NCBI RefSeq assembly: GCF_003002825.1
Contig: NZ_PVTE01000025.1
Span: 1-64,000, forward strand
Direction: 5' to 3'
DNA: 64,000 bases
From: Spirosoma oryzae
GTDB lineage: Bacteria; Bacteroidota; Bacteroidia; Cytophagales; Spirosomataceae
The notes under the pieces are model-generated. The model ran no database searches, was not told where the DNA came from, and saw only the letters and a program-made list of their open reading frames with translations. Positions 26,310 to 32,183 of the stretch are shown here, one piece after another; the stretch's first letter is position 1, and every line of letters starts with the position of its first letter. Made by a program: the position numbers and the translations under genes.

Positions 26310-26663
26310 TTAGAAAGTGACAGTTACTGTTGGTTTTGCTTTGAAAGACTCGGAGAGTGACTTGATCCACTCGTCTGCTGCGTCGGGTCGCAGGATCACC
26401 GACAGATCAGTGCGCGGTTTGGCGGTAATGCCGTCCCACTCGACCACGTACAGGCGAACGTTCTTTTTTAGCGGCAGCAGGGCGTAGGCCAGGCGTGGGT
26501 GTTCGGCGGAGAGTAGCCCTGATTTGGTAGCCGCTTCGACGTTGTGCTGGCCGAGCAGCCACGCGGCAGACGGCAGGTGCTTGCGACCCGTCAGCCGGAA
26601 CCGGTCGGCGGGTCTGCGCAGGGGGATGCCGTGAATGACAGGGTGTTTACGCTTGATTTTCAT
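26310..26663 (-). CDS. Phage hypothetical protein, 117 aa, basic
   Basis: MKIKRKHPVIHGIPLRRPAD ... basic N-terminus, then LKKNVRLYVVEWDGITAKPR. Start overlaps the upstream stop (ATGA). Its own stop codon TAA is part of the TAATCAATT leader of the next gene. Function unknown. Confidence 0.55.
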   Translation of the reverse strand: MKIKRKHPVIHGIPLRRPADRFRLTGRKHLPSAAWLLGQHNVEAATKSGLLSAEHPRLAYALLPLKKNVRLYVVEWDGITAKPRTDLSVILRPDAADEWIKSLSESFKAKPTVTVTF

Positions 26664-26962
26664 GCTGCTACGGTACGGGTTGGCATTTGGAAGGTTCTTA
26701 CTGTAGACTGTATCGCGTTGAGTGTCGATTCCAGATTATCGGTAATGTCATTTTCTGTCAGCCAGTCACGTTCGGCATAGTAGACATCGCGGCTGAATAG
26801 TGGCTCTATGAAACTGGTCTTACTTCGACATATCCGAACGTGAACCTGTCCGACATGGCCGCTCAACCAGTAAAAAGCACACATATCGGTGTCGTTGTTG
26901 ATCTCGCAGCAGGTGCGGTGGATTTTGTCCAGTAGTAGCTGGTTTTGTGGGGTGGTTTTCAT
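26660..26962 (-). CDS. Phage hypothetical protein, 100 aa
   Basis: MKTTPQNQLLLDKIHRTCCE; possible mixed fold with WLSGHVGQVHVRICRSKTSF. The start codon is preceded by CAACTATCGCA, a variant of the leader AAACCACTATCGCA used further upstream, with AATCAATTTT just before it. Function unknown. Confidence 0.55.
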   Translation of the reverse strand: MKTTPQNQLLLDKIHRTCCEINNDTDMCAFYWLSGHVGQVHVRICRSKTSFIEPLFSRDVYYAERDWLTENDITDNLESTLNAIQSTVRTFQMPTRTVAA

Positions 26963-26991
26963 TGCGATAGTTGATTAAGAAAATTGATTGG

Positions 26992-27057
26992 CTGTCCGGT
27001 GGACGGTCCGCCGCAGCGGTCACGAACCCAACGTGGTCTGGATAGCCAGCCGGACAG
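26992..27057 (-). ncRNA. Multi-branched structured RNA element in a gap of the leftward operon
   Basis: An outer stem CTGTCCGG / CCGGACAG (8 bp) encloses four local hairpins, read on the plus strand as GGAC-G-GTCC, CCGC-A-GCGG, CACG-N7-CGTG and CTGG-ATAG-CCAG. Nearly every base between the outer arms is in a stem. It lies between a stop codon (27065) and the leader of the next gene, the same position that hammerhead ribozymes occupy further upstream. The RNA class is unknown to me and it lacks hammerhead core sequences. Confidence 0.55.
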
Positions 27058-27064
27058 TATGTAC

Positions 27065-27142
27065 TCACATAAAGAAAAGGGCCGCTACAATCACGCAGAT
27101 CATAACGGCCCGGCATAGCAGGTCAAACGTGTCATCGTTCAT
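27065..27142 (-). CDS. 25-aa membrane micropeptide
   Basis: MNDDTFDLLCRAVMICVIVA..., ending LFFM, a single membrane helix after an acidic N-terminus. It sits in a row of tiny genes and keeps a clean ATG and stop. Could be a small phage membrane effector. Confidence 0.45.
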   Translation of the reverse strand: MNDDTFDLLCRAVMICVIVAALFFM

Positions 27143-27157
27143 GGCGATGGTGGGTTA

Positions 27158-27301
27158 TTATGGATACACTTTGTAGGGGTTGTTGACTGGGATGGGGTTC
27201 TTGAAGAACCACCAGAAGAAGAGCACCATGAAAATTACACCCAGAAAAGACAGCAGGTAGATCAGCGTCCAGGGGCCGGGGACGATTCGTTTCAGGTTCA
27301 T
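27158..27301 (-). CDS. 47-aa membrane protein
   Basis: MNLKRIVPGPWTLIYLLSFL ... one long membrane helix (LLSFLGVIFMVLFFWWFF) and a short polar end (NPIPVNNPYKVYP). The ATG overlaps the stop of the 77-aa gene (ATGA), which supports it as a real coupled gene. Confidence 0.55.
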   Translation of the reverse strand: MNLKRIVPGPWTLIYLLSFLGVIFMVLFFWWFFKNPIPVNNPYKVYP

Positions 27302-27531
27302 GCTTCGTTCAGGCTTTGAATGGCTGGCAGGATGCGGTTGGCGGTTTCTTCGTGCAGGTCTGACCAGTCGAGCAGAATAAATTCGGGCAGGCTTTCTCCC
27401 ACGGGCAGGTAGGTGGGCTTACCAGCTGGGGCGTAGTAGAATCGACCATTGATGCGGACGTACTCGAACGTGCCGTCGTTGGCGTACAGGTCCTCTGTAC
27501 GGGTAGCGCAGGGTGCAGTTGCTGTTGACAT
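27298..27531 (-). CDS. 77-aa phage protein, paralogue of the next upstream gene
   Basis: MSTATAPCATRTEDLYANDG; FEYVRINGRFYYAPAGKPTY and ILLDWSDLHEETANRILPAI align with the 76-aa protein encoded at 27563-27793 (EYVLFDGKTYRSDTGKLNF, VDLEWETLNPNWEDDVTSAI). AATCAATTTT lies 8 nt before the start codon. Function unknown. Confidence 0.55.
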   Translation of the reverse strand: MSTATAPCATRTEDLYANDGTFEYVRINGRFYYAPAGKPTYLPVGESLPEFILLDWSDLHEETANRILPAIQSLNEA

Positions 27532-27562
27532 GACAGATAAAATTGATTGGATTTACTGATGT

Positions 27563-27793
27563 TTACCCGTTTAGCTTATTGATTGCTGATGTTACATCAT
27601 CCTCCCAGTTTGGGTTGAGTGTCTCCCACTCCAGATCAACAGGTATATCATCAATAGACACGGCTGCGAAGTTCAGTTTTCCTGTGTCAGAGCGATATGT
27701 TTTACCATCAAAGAGGACGTACTCGTGCTCCTGTTCACCGTCGTAGGCATAAAGGTTTCCGCTATGATTGACTATTTCTTGTGTCTTTGCCAT
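27563..27793 (-). CDS. 76-aa phage protein, paralogue of the downstream gene
   Basis: MAKTQEIVNHSGNLYAYDGE; same length and order of motifs as the downstream 77-aa protein, so a local duplication. Start preceded by TAATCAATTATACCTATC, in which TAA is the stop of the methyltransferase-like gene. Function unknown. Confidence 0.55.
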   Translation of the reverse strand: MAKTQEIVNHSGNLYAYDGEQEHEYVLFDGKTYRSDTGKLNFAAVSIDDIPVDLEWETLNPNWEDDVTSAINKLNG

Positions 27794-27808
27794 GATAGGT
27801 ATAATTGA

Positions 27809-28498
27809 TTAGGCTGCGATTGACGAAAAAAGTGACTGCTGATTGATAGATGACAGGTACGCGGTGTACTGGTCTGCCATTGCATCGGCTACGCCTTGGT
27901 AGGTTTCAGAGCGAACTTTCCAGCGGTCTTCAGACGGGGGAAGTCTGTTCTGTCCCGAATCGGTCTGATTAGCCCAGCGTGGCTTGCCGTCTACCCAGCG
28001 CGGTTCTACGTAGGCTGTTCCGGCAAGCAGGGGCAGATTCTTTACCCAAAGGCAGGTCTTTTTACTGGCGTCGTGGCCGAACTGGTACGGCTGGATAATC
28101 TGATTAGGCTTGCCGATGTGCGTAGACAGACAGCCCACCGGATTTTCCATGCAGATGCTGTCTACCTTTGCTTTCCATAGTTTCTTTGCAAAATCGACGG
28201 CTTCTTCTCTGGCCTTGCGACGGGCTGCGCCAATCAGCGTTCCGGGTTTGATGTTCTTTGTCTGATGGTCTCTGTAAGCCCATTCAGCCGCTACTGTCAG
28301 GTAGGTGCATGGTGGGTGGCAGATAAATAGATCAAACCGGGCAAAACTGTGGTCATTAATTATATCCAGTATATCGCCCTGATAATGTGGACCTGCTACG
28401 TCAGATGGAAGCAGGTCGCAGCTCATGGCATCCCAGCCAAGCCGGATCAGCGCGTCGCGCACTTTGCCCGACGTTTCGCAACCGATGAGTGCTTTCAT
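27809..28498 (-). CDS. C5-methyltransferase-like phage protein
   Basis: 229 aa. The N-terminal MKALIGCETSGKVRDALIRL suits a Rossmann SAM-binding loop. CHPPCTYLTVA corresponds to the motif IV PC active-site loop of cytosine-C5 methyltransferases, and MENPVGCLS to the ENP/ENV motif VI. QPYQFGHDASKKTCLWVKNL is a conserved block of this phage family. It is shorter than full Dcm-type enzymes and has no clear target-recognition domain. A modification or self-protection role is plausible; activity cannot be asserted. Confidence 0.7.
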   Translation of the reverse strand: MKALIGCETSGKVRDALIRLGWDAMSCDLLPSDVAGPHYQGDILDIINDHSFARFDLFICHPPCTYLTVAAEWAYRDHQTKNIKPGTLIGAARRKAREEAVDFAKKLWKAKVDSICMENPVGCLSTHIGKPNQIIQPYQFGHDASKKTCLWVKNLPLLAGTAYVEPRWVDGKPRWANQTDSGQNRLPPSEDRWKVRSETYQGVADAMADQYTAYLSSINQQSLFSSIAA

Positions 28499-28517
28499 GT
28501 TTAATAAAATTGATTAA

Positions 28518-28706
28518 CTACCAGATAAAGGCTCGGTTGCGCTGTTGTTGCTGGCGCTTTCTAATGTGAGTGATATTCAGCCGTGGTAGCCGCGCCGGAG
28601 TGCTGTTGCGTTTGGCGTAGCGGGCGGTGTTGTCGATGCGAAGTGATACAATGGCGTACATGCCGGAATCAGTTGACAGACTGGAGGGGTGGATGTAAAC
28701 TCGCAT
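28518..28706 (-). CDS. 62-aa basic phage protein
   Basis: MRVYIHPSSLSTDSGMYAIV ... very basic end (ITHIRKRQQQQRNRAFIW). The start is taken at the internal ATG because the longer frame overlaps the upstream gene in low-quality sequence. Function unknown. Confidence 0.45.
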   Translation of the reverse strand: MRVYIHPSSLSTDSGMYAIVSLRIDNTARYAKRNSTPARLPRLNITHIRKRQQQQRNRAFIW

Positions 28707-28822
28707 AGGGGTATTGTTTATGGGGTTGAGCACGGCGTCGTTGCCGTAGTCGCTGGCCGGGGCGCGATCCCGATGCAGTCTGGTGCCGACGTGGCACGGG
28801 CTGATCCAGCGAGAAATAATTG

Positions 28823-29119
28823 TTAATCGTGTATATTGATCCAGCCACCGGCTATCCATCCGATAACCAGCAGTAGCATGTCTGCGGGCGCTTGATCGGC
28901 GGTCATCGTTACGTTGCCAGAGCGAATCAGGTATGAGACTTCTGCGTGGCTGCTATCTGCGTTGTAATCTACCCTTCTTTCGACGCCATCTATTCGGCAA
29001 TAATTGTAAAGAAACTCATCGTCTGTGAAAGTTAATTTACGATTTTTATAAAGCACATCCTCGATTATATCGGTGAATGTGTGATACACGTCTTGCCATT
29101 TTACGGGTTTATTTTTCAT
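28823..29119 (-). CDS. 98-aa phage hypothetical protein
   Basis: MKNKPVKWQDVYHTFTDIIE; hydrophobic C-terminus (PADMLLLVIGWIAGGWINIH). Four bases separate its start from the upstream stop. Function unknown. Confidence 0.5.
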   Translation of the reverse strand: MKNKPVKWQDVYHTFTDIIEDVLYKNRKLTFTDDEFLYNYCRIDGVERRVDYNADSSHAEVSYLIRSGNVTMTADQAPADMLLLVIGWIAGGWINIHD

Positions 29120-29123
29120 GTTT

Positions 29124-29306
29124 TTAACAGGTTTTTGTGCGTATAATATGACAGAATACTAGTGCATAAAAAACACTGGCAATTGATAGTGCCAGCGTGA
29201 AAAGTTTGCCACCAGAACCGGCTATTATTCGCCCGATTGTTGAGCCGAAAGCGACGCAAAATAGGAGTGCGACAAGGCACAGAATAGGTAATTTAAACTG
29301 CTTCAT
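29124..29306 (-). CDS. 60-aa membrane protein, two helices
   Basis: MKQFKLPILCLVALLFCVAF then KLFTLALSIASVFYALVFCH: two membrane segments. Close spacing on both sides. Function unknown. Confidence 0.5.
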   Translation of the reverse strand: MKQFKLPILCLVALLFCVAFGSTIGRIIAGSGGKLFTLALSIASVFYALVFCHIIRTKTC

Positions 29307-29310
29307 ATTT

Positions 29311-29508
29311 CTACTTTTTGGGCGAGTGATTAATAATTAACCACATCTGTTTTGCGGCGGCTCTCACTTTGTCGTACCAGGATTTATCCTTAAAAAAATA
29401 ATCGCCTAAGTCGTATCCTAAGTCATATTCAATCTGCTCTAAAGATTGGTCGTAGTTGACTCGTTTTAGGACGTGAAAAAACATGTCCTGTTCAGATGCA
29501 TGATCCAT
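29311..29508 (-). CDS. 65-aa phage hypothetical protein
   Basis: MDHASEQDMFFHVLKRVNYD ... AAAKQMWLIINHSPKK, acidic start and basic end. Preceded by the structured gap at 29545-29592. Function unknown. Confidence 0.5.
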   Translation of the reverse strand: MDHASEQDMFFHVLKRVNYDQSLEQIEYDLGYDLGDYFFKDKSWYDKVRAAAKQMWLIINHSPKK

Positions 29509-29544
29509 TTAAATAGTCATTTAGAGTCGCGGAGTTGCGATAGG

Positions 29545-29592
29545 GCCAGCAATCGGTTCGACCGTAGCAGCGTGTTTCACTGCGTTGCTGGC
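29545..29592 (-). ncRNA. Small three-way-junction RNA element (copy 1)
   Basis: The outer stem GCCAGCAA / TTGCTGGC (8 bp) holds a hairpin CGGT-TCG-ACCG and a hairpin GCAG-N9-CTGC. The 14-base segment cggttcgaccgtag is identical to one in a similar inverted-repeat frame at 31649-31698. It lies between a stop codon and the next small gene. The class is unknown; a GAAAC...GTC string inside it is not accompanied by CUGANGA, so it is not a hammerhead. Confidence 0.5.
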
Positions 29593-29604
29593 TAAGAAAA
29601 TTGA

Positions 29605-29946
29605 TTAGAAACGGGCAAATCTGGCGGCGGCTCGGTGCGCTTGTGGGTTGGTGTCGTACTGCATGAACTCGCCGACTGTATCGACGCCACACGTTGCCAT
29701 ATTGAACTGACGGACGGTGTAGCGTCGCTCTGTGTTCCATTCGCGCTGTTCACTGGTAACGAAGTAGATACCACCGGGTCCAATGTGAATTTTATCGCCA
29801 ACGCGAGACCGAAAAGCGCGCATTGTGTTCCGGGAGAAGTAATAGCGGCCAGCGTCTCTGTCGGCGCGGCGTATGTCATCGACTGACCAGATACGTCTGC
29901 CGGGGCAGGGGCTTGACGGCAGGCAGGTGTTGAATGAGGGGTCCAT
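29605..29946 (-). CDS. 113-aa phage/mobile-element hypothetical protein
   Basis: MDPSFNTCLPSSPCPGRRIW; YYFSRNTMRAFRSRVGDKIH, IYFVTSEQREWNTERRYTVR is a pattern I recognise from hypothetical proteins of Bacteroidota mobile elements. Starts with the leader AAACCACTATCGCA directly before the ATG, with TAATCAATTTT about 20 nt upstream. Stop TAA lies in another TAATCAATTTT copy. Function unknown. Confidence 0.6.
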   Translation of the reverse strand: MDPSFNTCLPSSPCPGRRIWSVDDIRRADRDAGRYYFSRNTMRAFRSRVGDKIHIGPGGIYFVTSEQREWNTERRYTVRQFNMATCGVDTVGEFMQYDTNPQAHRAAARFARF

Positions 29947-29996
29947 TGCGATAGTGGTTTATAAAATTGATTAGATAGCTTACCCGCGCGGCGTCC

Positions 29997-30053
29997 GCTC
30001 ATCAGCGTGACCGTAGCAAGCGGATCACGGACAGCCTTGCGGCTGTTTCGGTA
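29997..30053 (-). ncRNA. Type II hammerhead ribozyme, copy A (compact)
   Basis: Read on the minus strand: C-GAAA, then stem III CAGCC-GCAA-GGCUG with a GNRA tetraloop, then UC with predicted cleavage after it (between 30030 and 30029). Stem I follows, CGUGA(U)CCG / CGGUCACG, with one bulged U and the 7-nt loop CUUGCUA, then the core CUGAUGA and G. All catalytic-core bases are present and in the type II order. Stem II is weak: only the first G-C pair is clear, so this copy may be slower or rely on tertiary contacts. It begins directly at the stop codon of the upstream gene. Confidence 0.78.
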
Positions 30054-30054
30054 G

Positions 30055-30396
30055 TTACTCGACAGTCATTGGTACACCCCAAAGGTCTTCGTCGTGGTGG
30101 AGTGTTATCTTGACTTCATCCTTGCCCTTCGGCATCGTGAGTCGTAGCTGATTGAGGAAAGAATCCCACGCATCCCAATACCATTCGTCGTCTGGCCCAG
30201 CTAGTAGTGACGCCATGTTTTCATCGAAATGAGTGTCTTTACTGTCTTCGTCGATGAATGTAGCGTAGGTTTTGGCGAATAGTTGAGGGATGTACTGGCC
30301 GTGATGACTGTCGATCATAAGCATCGAATGGGCCAGAAAATTGCCGTCGTCGTCGATCGGTAGTAAGTCTGCGTTTTCTTCTGAATATGCTGACAT
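30055..30396 (-). CDS. 113-aa acidic phage protein
   Basis: MSAYSEENADLLPIDDDGNF ... KGKDEVKITLHHDEDLWGVP. Acidic overall with a possible beta-rich end. The leader AAACCACTATCGCA lies directly before the ATG. It is flanked on both sides by hammerhead ribozymes. Function unknown. Confidence 0.6.
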   Translation of the reverse strand: MSAYSEENADLLPIDDDGNFLAHSMLMIDSHHGQYIPQLFAKTYATFIDEDSKDTHFDENMASLLAGPDDEWYWDAWDSFLNQLRLTMPKGKDEVKITLHHDEDLWGVPMTVE

Positions 30397-30418
30397 TGCG
30401 ATAGTGGTTTACTGACTT

Positions 30419-30491
30419 GCCTCGTCAGCGCATAGGGTGTCATCCTATACGGACAGTGCCCGACACGGTGAGTATCGGGCACTGTTTCGGC
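30419..30491 (-). ncRNA. Type II hammerhead ribozyme, copy B
   Basis: On the minus strand: GCC-GAAA, stem III CAGUGCCCGA / UCGGGCACUG (10 bp, 11-nt loop), UC with predicted cleavage between 30452 and 30451. Then stem I CGUAUAGG / CCUAUGCG (8 bp with one G-U, 7-nt loop AUGACAC), the core CUGACGA (N7 = C, allowed) and GGC closing a 3-bp GC-rich stem II. It begins 4 bases after the terminal stop of the upstream frame and ends 22 bases before the next ATG. Confidence 0.9.
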
Positions 30492-30495
30492 GGTA

Positions 30496-30771
30496 TTATC
30501 CTACCCATTGTTGAGGTTCAATTGGCATATTGAAATCTGCTAAGGCTTTCTTTTTGCCGAAGTTTATGGTATCATCGAATACATCTGAACAGTTCATGTA
30601 TTCGCCCGAATCAACCCATTCCGTTGCCCATTACCATATTTTTTGTAGAATCTCTTCGTAGAGTATCTGTTCTCCTTTTGTATAGGTGAATATTGGACGA
30701 AGTAAAGAGCCGCTAATAATTGCGGCAGCATGAGCGTATGTGTGAGGTATTTCTTTGCAGATAAATGACAT
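30496..30771 (-). pseudogene. Small phage gene interrupted by an in-frame TAA
   Basis: From the ATG at 30771 the frame encodes 46 residues (MSFICKEIPHTYAHAAAIIS ... EILQKIW) and then meets TAA at 30633-30631. The same frame then continues without a break for 45 more codons (WATEWVDSGEYMNCSDVF ... MPIEPQQWVG) to the terminal TAA at 30498-30496, just before ribozyme B. The protein-like text on both sides suggests one original protein of about 91 residues broken by a nonsense change. Alternatives are two coupled ORFs (ATG at 30597) or a sequencing error near the A-rich codons. The start has the leader AAACCACTACGGCA. Confidence 0.6.
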
Positions 30772-30783
30772 TGCCGTAGTGGT

Positions 30784-30876
30784 TTATGCAACGGCTTGAA
30801 TAGCCATTACGGTGAAAATAATTGCGCCGATAAGGCACACGGCCAGAATAGGCCACATCATTTTAAGTCCATTCAT
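30784..30876 (-). CDS. 30-aa membrane micropeptide
   Basis: MNGLKMMWPILAVCLIGAII then FTVMAIQAVA: one membrane helix. The full 17-nt leader AAACCACTATCGCAATG supports translation. Ribozyme C ends 13 nt before the start codon. Function unknown. Confidence 0.6.
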   Translation of the reverse strand: MNGLKMMWPILAVCLIGAIIFTVMAIQAVA

Positions 30877-30889
30877 TGCGATAGTGGTT

Positions 30890-30964
30890 TGTCTCATCAG
30901 CGCATGAGTTACCGGCTCATACGGACAGGCCACGCACTAGGGTAGTACGTGGCCTGTTTCGACA
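30890..30964 (-). ncRNA. Type II hammerhead ribozyme, copy C (best formed)
   Basis: On the minus strand: UGUC-GAAA, stem III CAGGCCACG / CGUGGCCUG (9 bp, 13-nt loop), UC with predicted cleavage between 30924 and 30923. Then stem I CGUAUGAG / CUCAUGCG (8 bp with one G-U, 7-nt loop CCGGUAA), the core CUGAUGA and GACA closing a 4-bp stem II with UGUC. Every universally required hammerhead base (CUGANGA, GAAA, GUH) is present. It starts 15 bases after the TAG of the 203-aa gene and overlaps the upstream edge of the leader of the 30-aa gene. Confidence 0.93.
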
Positions 30965-30979
30965 GTTTACAGATGTCAA

Positions 30980-31591
30980 CTATTTTGCAGCAGTTGTTAG
31001 GATTGGCTTGCCGTTCTCAAAGCCGATGTTTTGAGAAGCGAAGTAGGCGGCTTTTGCAGCAGCAGCAGCAGCCGTAGCCGCCTTACGTTGGGTCGATGTC
31101 AGGCCGTCTTTGCCTACGACTTCCGGCTTTGCAGCTTTCTCCTTTTTGGGTTTGGCTGGTTTGCTCAGTTCGCGCTGTAAGCCACCGAGCAGACGGTTCT
31201 GGATCGTGTTGGACTGGCGCAGCGTAGCTATTTCGTCTACAATCGTATCGGCGTTGTCGATAGCCTGTTTGCGATAGTCGGATAGCATCCCGCCGTAGGC
31301 GGCTTTTTCAAAGGCCGTGCGGTACTCTTTGGTCGATACAAGGTCGGCGGAAGTGATAGCCGTCAGGTTACATTGATCGGCCAGGTATTTCTTAATACCT
31401 CCCTTAAAAAACTCCCACCTACCAGCCTTCAAAGGGCGTACAGATTCGATGGGTGCGCCGGTAGCCGTAGCGCCATACTGTTGAATTTCGCCTTTCTTGT
31501 CAAAGCGGATAGATACTTTGCTACCGTCTTTTTTGGTGCCGATAAAGAACGAAACAGCCGTAGGTAATGCGAAGGTGGTTTGGTTTTCCAT
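30980..31591 (-). CDS. First gene of the leftward operon: 203-aa Ala/Lys-rich phage protein
   Basis: MENQTTFALPTAVSFFIGTK with a small beta-rich N-terminal domain (SKVSIRFDKKGEIQQYGATA), a helical middle and a Lys/Ala-rich C-terminus (KPAKPKKEKAAKPEVVGKDG, KAATAAAAAAKAAYFASQ) of histone-like character. It is the first coding gene after the roughly 580-nt leader of the leftward promoter. TAATCAATTTC precedes the start by about 25 nt. DNA binding is possible from composition only. Confidence 0.6.
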   Translation of the reverse strand: MENQTTFALPTAVSFFIGTKKDGSKVSIRFDKKGEIQQYGATATGAPIESVRPLKAGRWEFFKGGIKKYLADQCNLTAITSADLVSTKEYRTAFEKAAYGGMLSDYRKQAIDNADTIVDEIATLRQSNTIQNRLLGGLQRELSKPAKPKKEKAAKPEVVGKDGLTSTQRKAATAAAAAAKAAYFASQNIGFENGKPILTTAAK

Positions 31592-31648
31592 TGTCGTAAC
31601 TGATTTGATAAGTGAAATTGATTAGGTGATATGACGCAAAAGTCATAG

Positions 31649-31698
31649 TAGTCAGTAGCCGGTTCGACCGTAGTATCGTAGAGCAACACTACTGACTA
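31649..31698 (-). ncRNA. Inverted-repeat RNA element sharing a core with 29545-29592 (copy 2)
   Basis: The outer stem TAGTCAGTAG / CTACTGACTA (10 bp) encloses cggttcgaccgtag, the same 14-base core as copy 1, with matching following bases (TAGnAnCG). The outer stems differ completely in sequence but keep pairing, which is the mark of a conserved structure. It lies in the leader of the first gene of the leftward operon. Confidence 0.5.
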
Positions 31699-32175
31699 TA
31701 CTCGTTAGAATCCTGTTCTAACCTACTTCCGATGTCCCGCCGATTGCCATATCTTGCCCGTTTCTAGTAGTGTAAGTACGTTGCGGGGATCACTGTCAAC
31801 CGGATAAGTTAGTGCGGTTTAGGTAGGTGCTATCTGTATTGCTGTCGTAGGATTGTGTAAGGGTTTTGCCGTTCTTGGTTCGTCGTCGCTCGTCGGTCGC
31901 ACTGAACGAATCAGGCAGTAGATAGAACGAAAGTCACCCGGTTAACTAGCAGTCAGCTAGATCATTCCCGCTTGCGTCGTAGTACGCAAAACAGACCGTT
32001 TTGTATGTCAAAGAACTTAGAACGGAATCGCTAAACCGTTCGCCTATCACTGTACGCCCCGATAGTTGAGCATTCTCATAGTCCGTGCCGTAGCACTTTC
32101 TATCCTGGTTTGACTCCCTGCCGTAGCAGTTCGACGACCAGAGGGCTAGCTGTCTTTCGACTGCCTTCCCGGTGA
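31699..32175 (-). other. Gene-free structured 5' leader of the leftward early transcript
   Basis: No convincing ORF on either strand. On the transcribed strand there are several small hairpins: CUGC-UACG-GCAG (32118-32129) and GUGC-UACG-GCAC (32085-32096), both with UACG tetraloops, and CAAAAC/GUUUUG and UUGCG/CGCAA stems near 31988-32010. Together with the following element the leader is about 580 nt from the promoter to the first start codon. It may carry antitermination, ribozyme-like or small-RNA functions; none can be named. Confidence 0.45.
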
Positions 32176-32183
32176 GGACAATA

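Noticed and set aside
26820..27116. Minus-strand frame overlapping the multi-hairpin element and the 100-aa gene
   Set aside because: It runs out of frame through a leader, a stop codon and a structured gap; the 100-aa frame with its own leader is the better call.
29560..29580. GAAAC...GTC on the minus strand resembling a fourth hammerhead
   Set aside because: No stem III can form between the two parts and no CUGANGA follows; the segment fits the other structured element instead.
30631..30633. Stop-codon recoding as an explanation of the in-frame TAA
   Set aside because: Known phage recoding uses TAG or TGA; TAA ends many other genes in this window, so recoding of TAA is not supported.
29553..31673. 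GGTTCGA-CC strings resembling tRNA T-arms
   Set aside because: The surrounding elements are only about 50 nt, without acceptor, anticodon or CCA features; no tRNA gene is seen.
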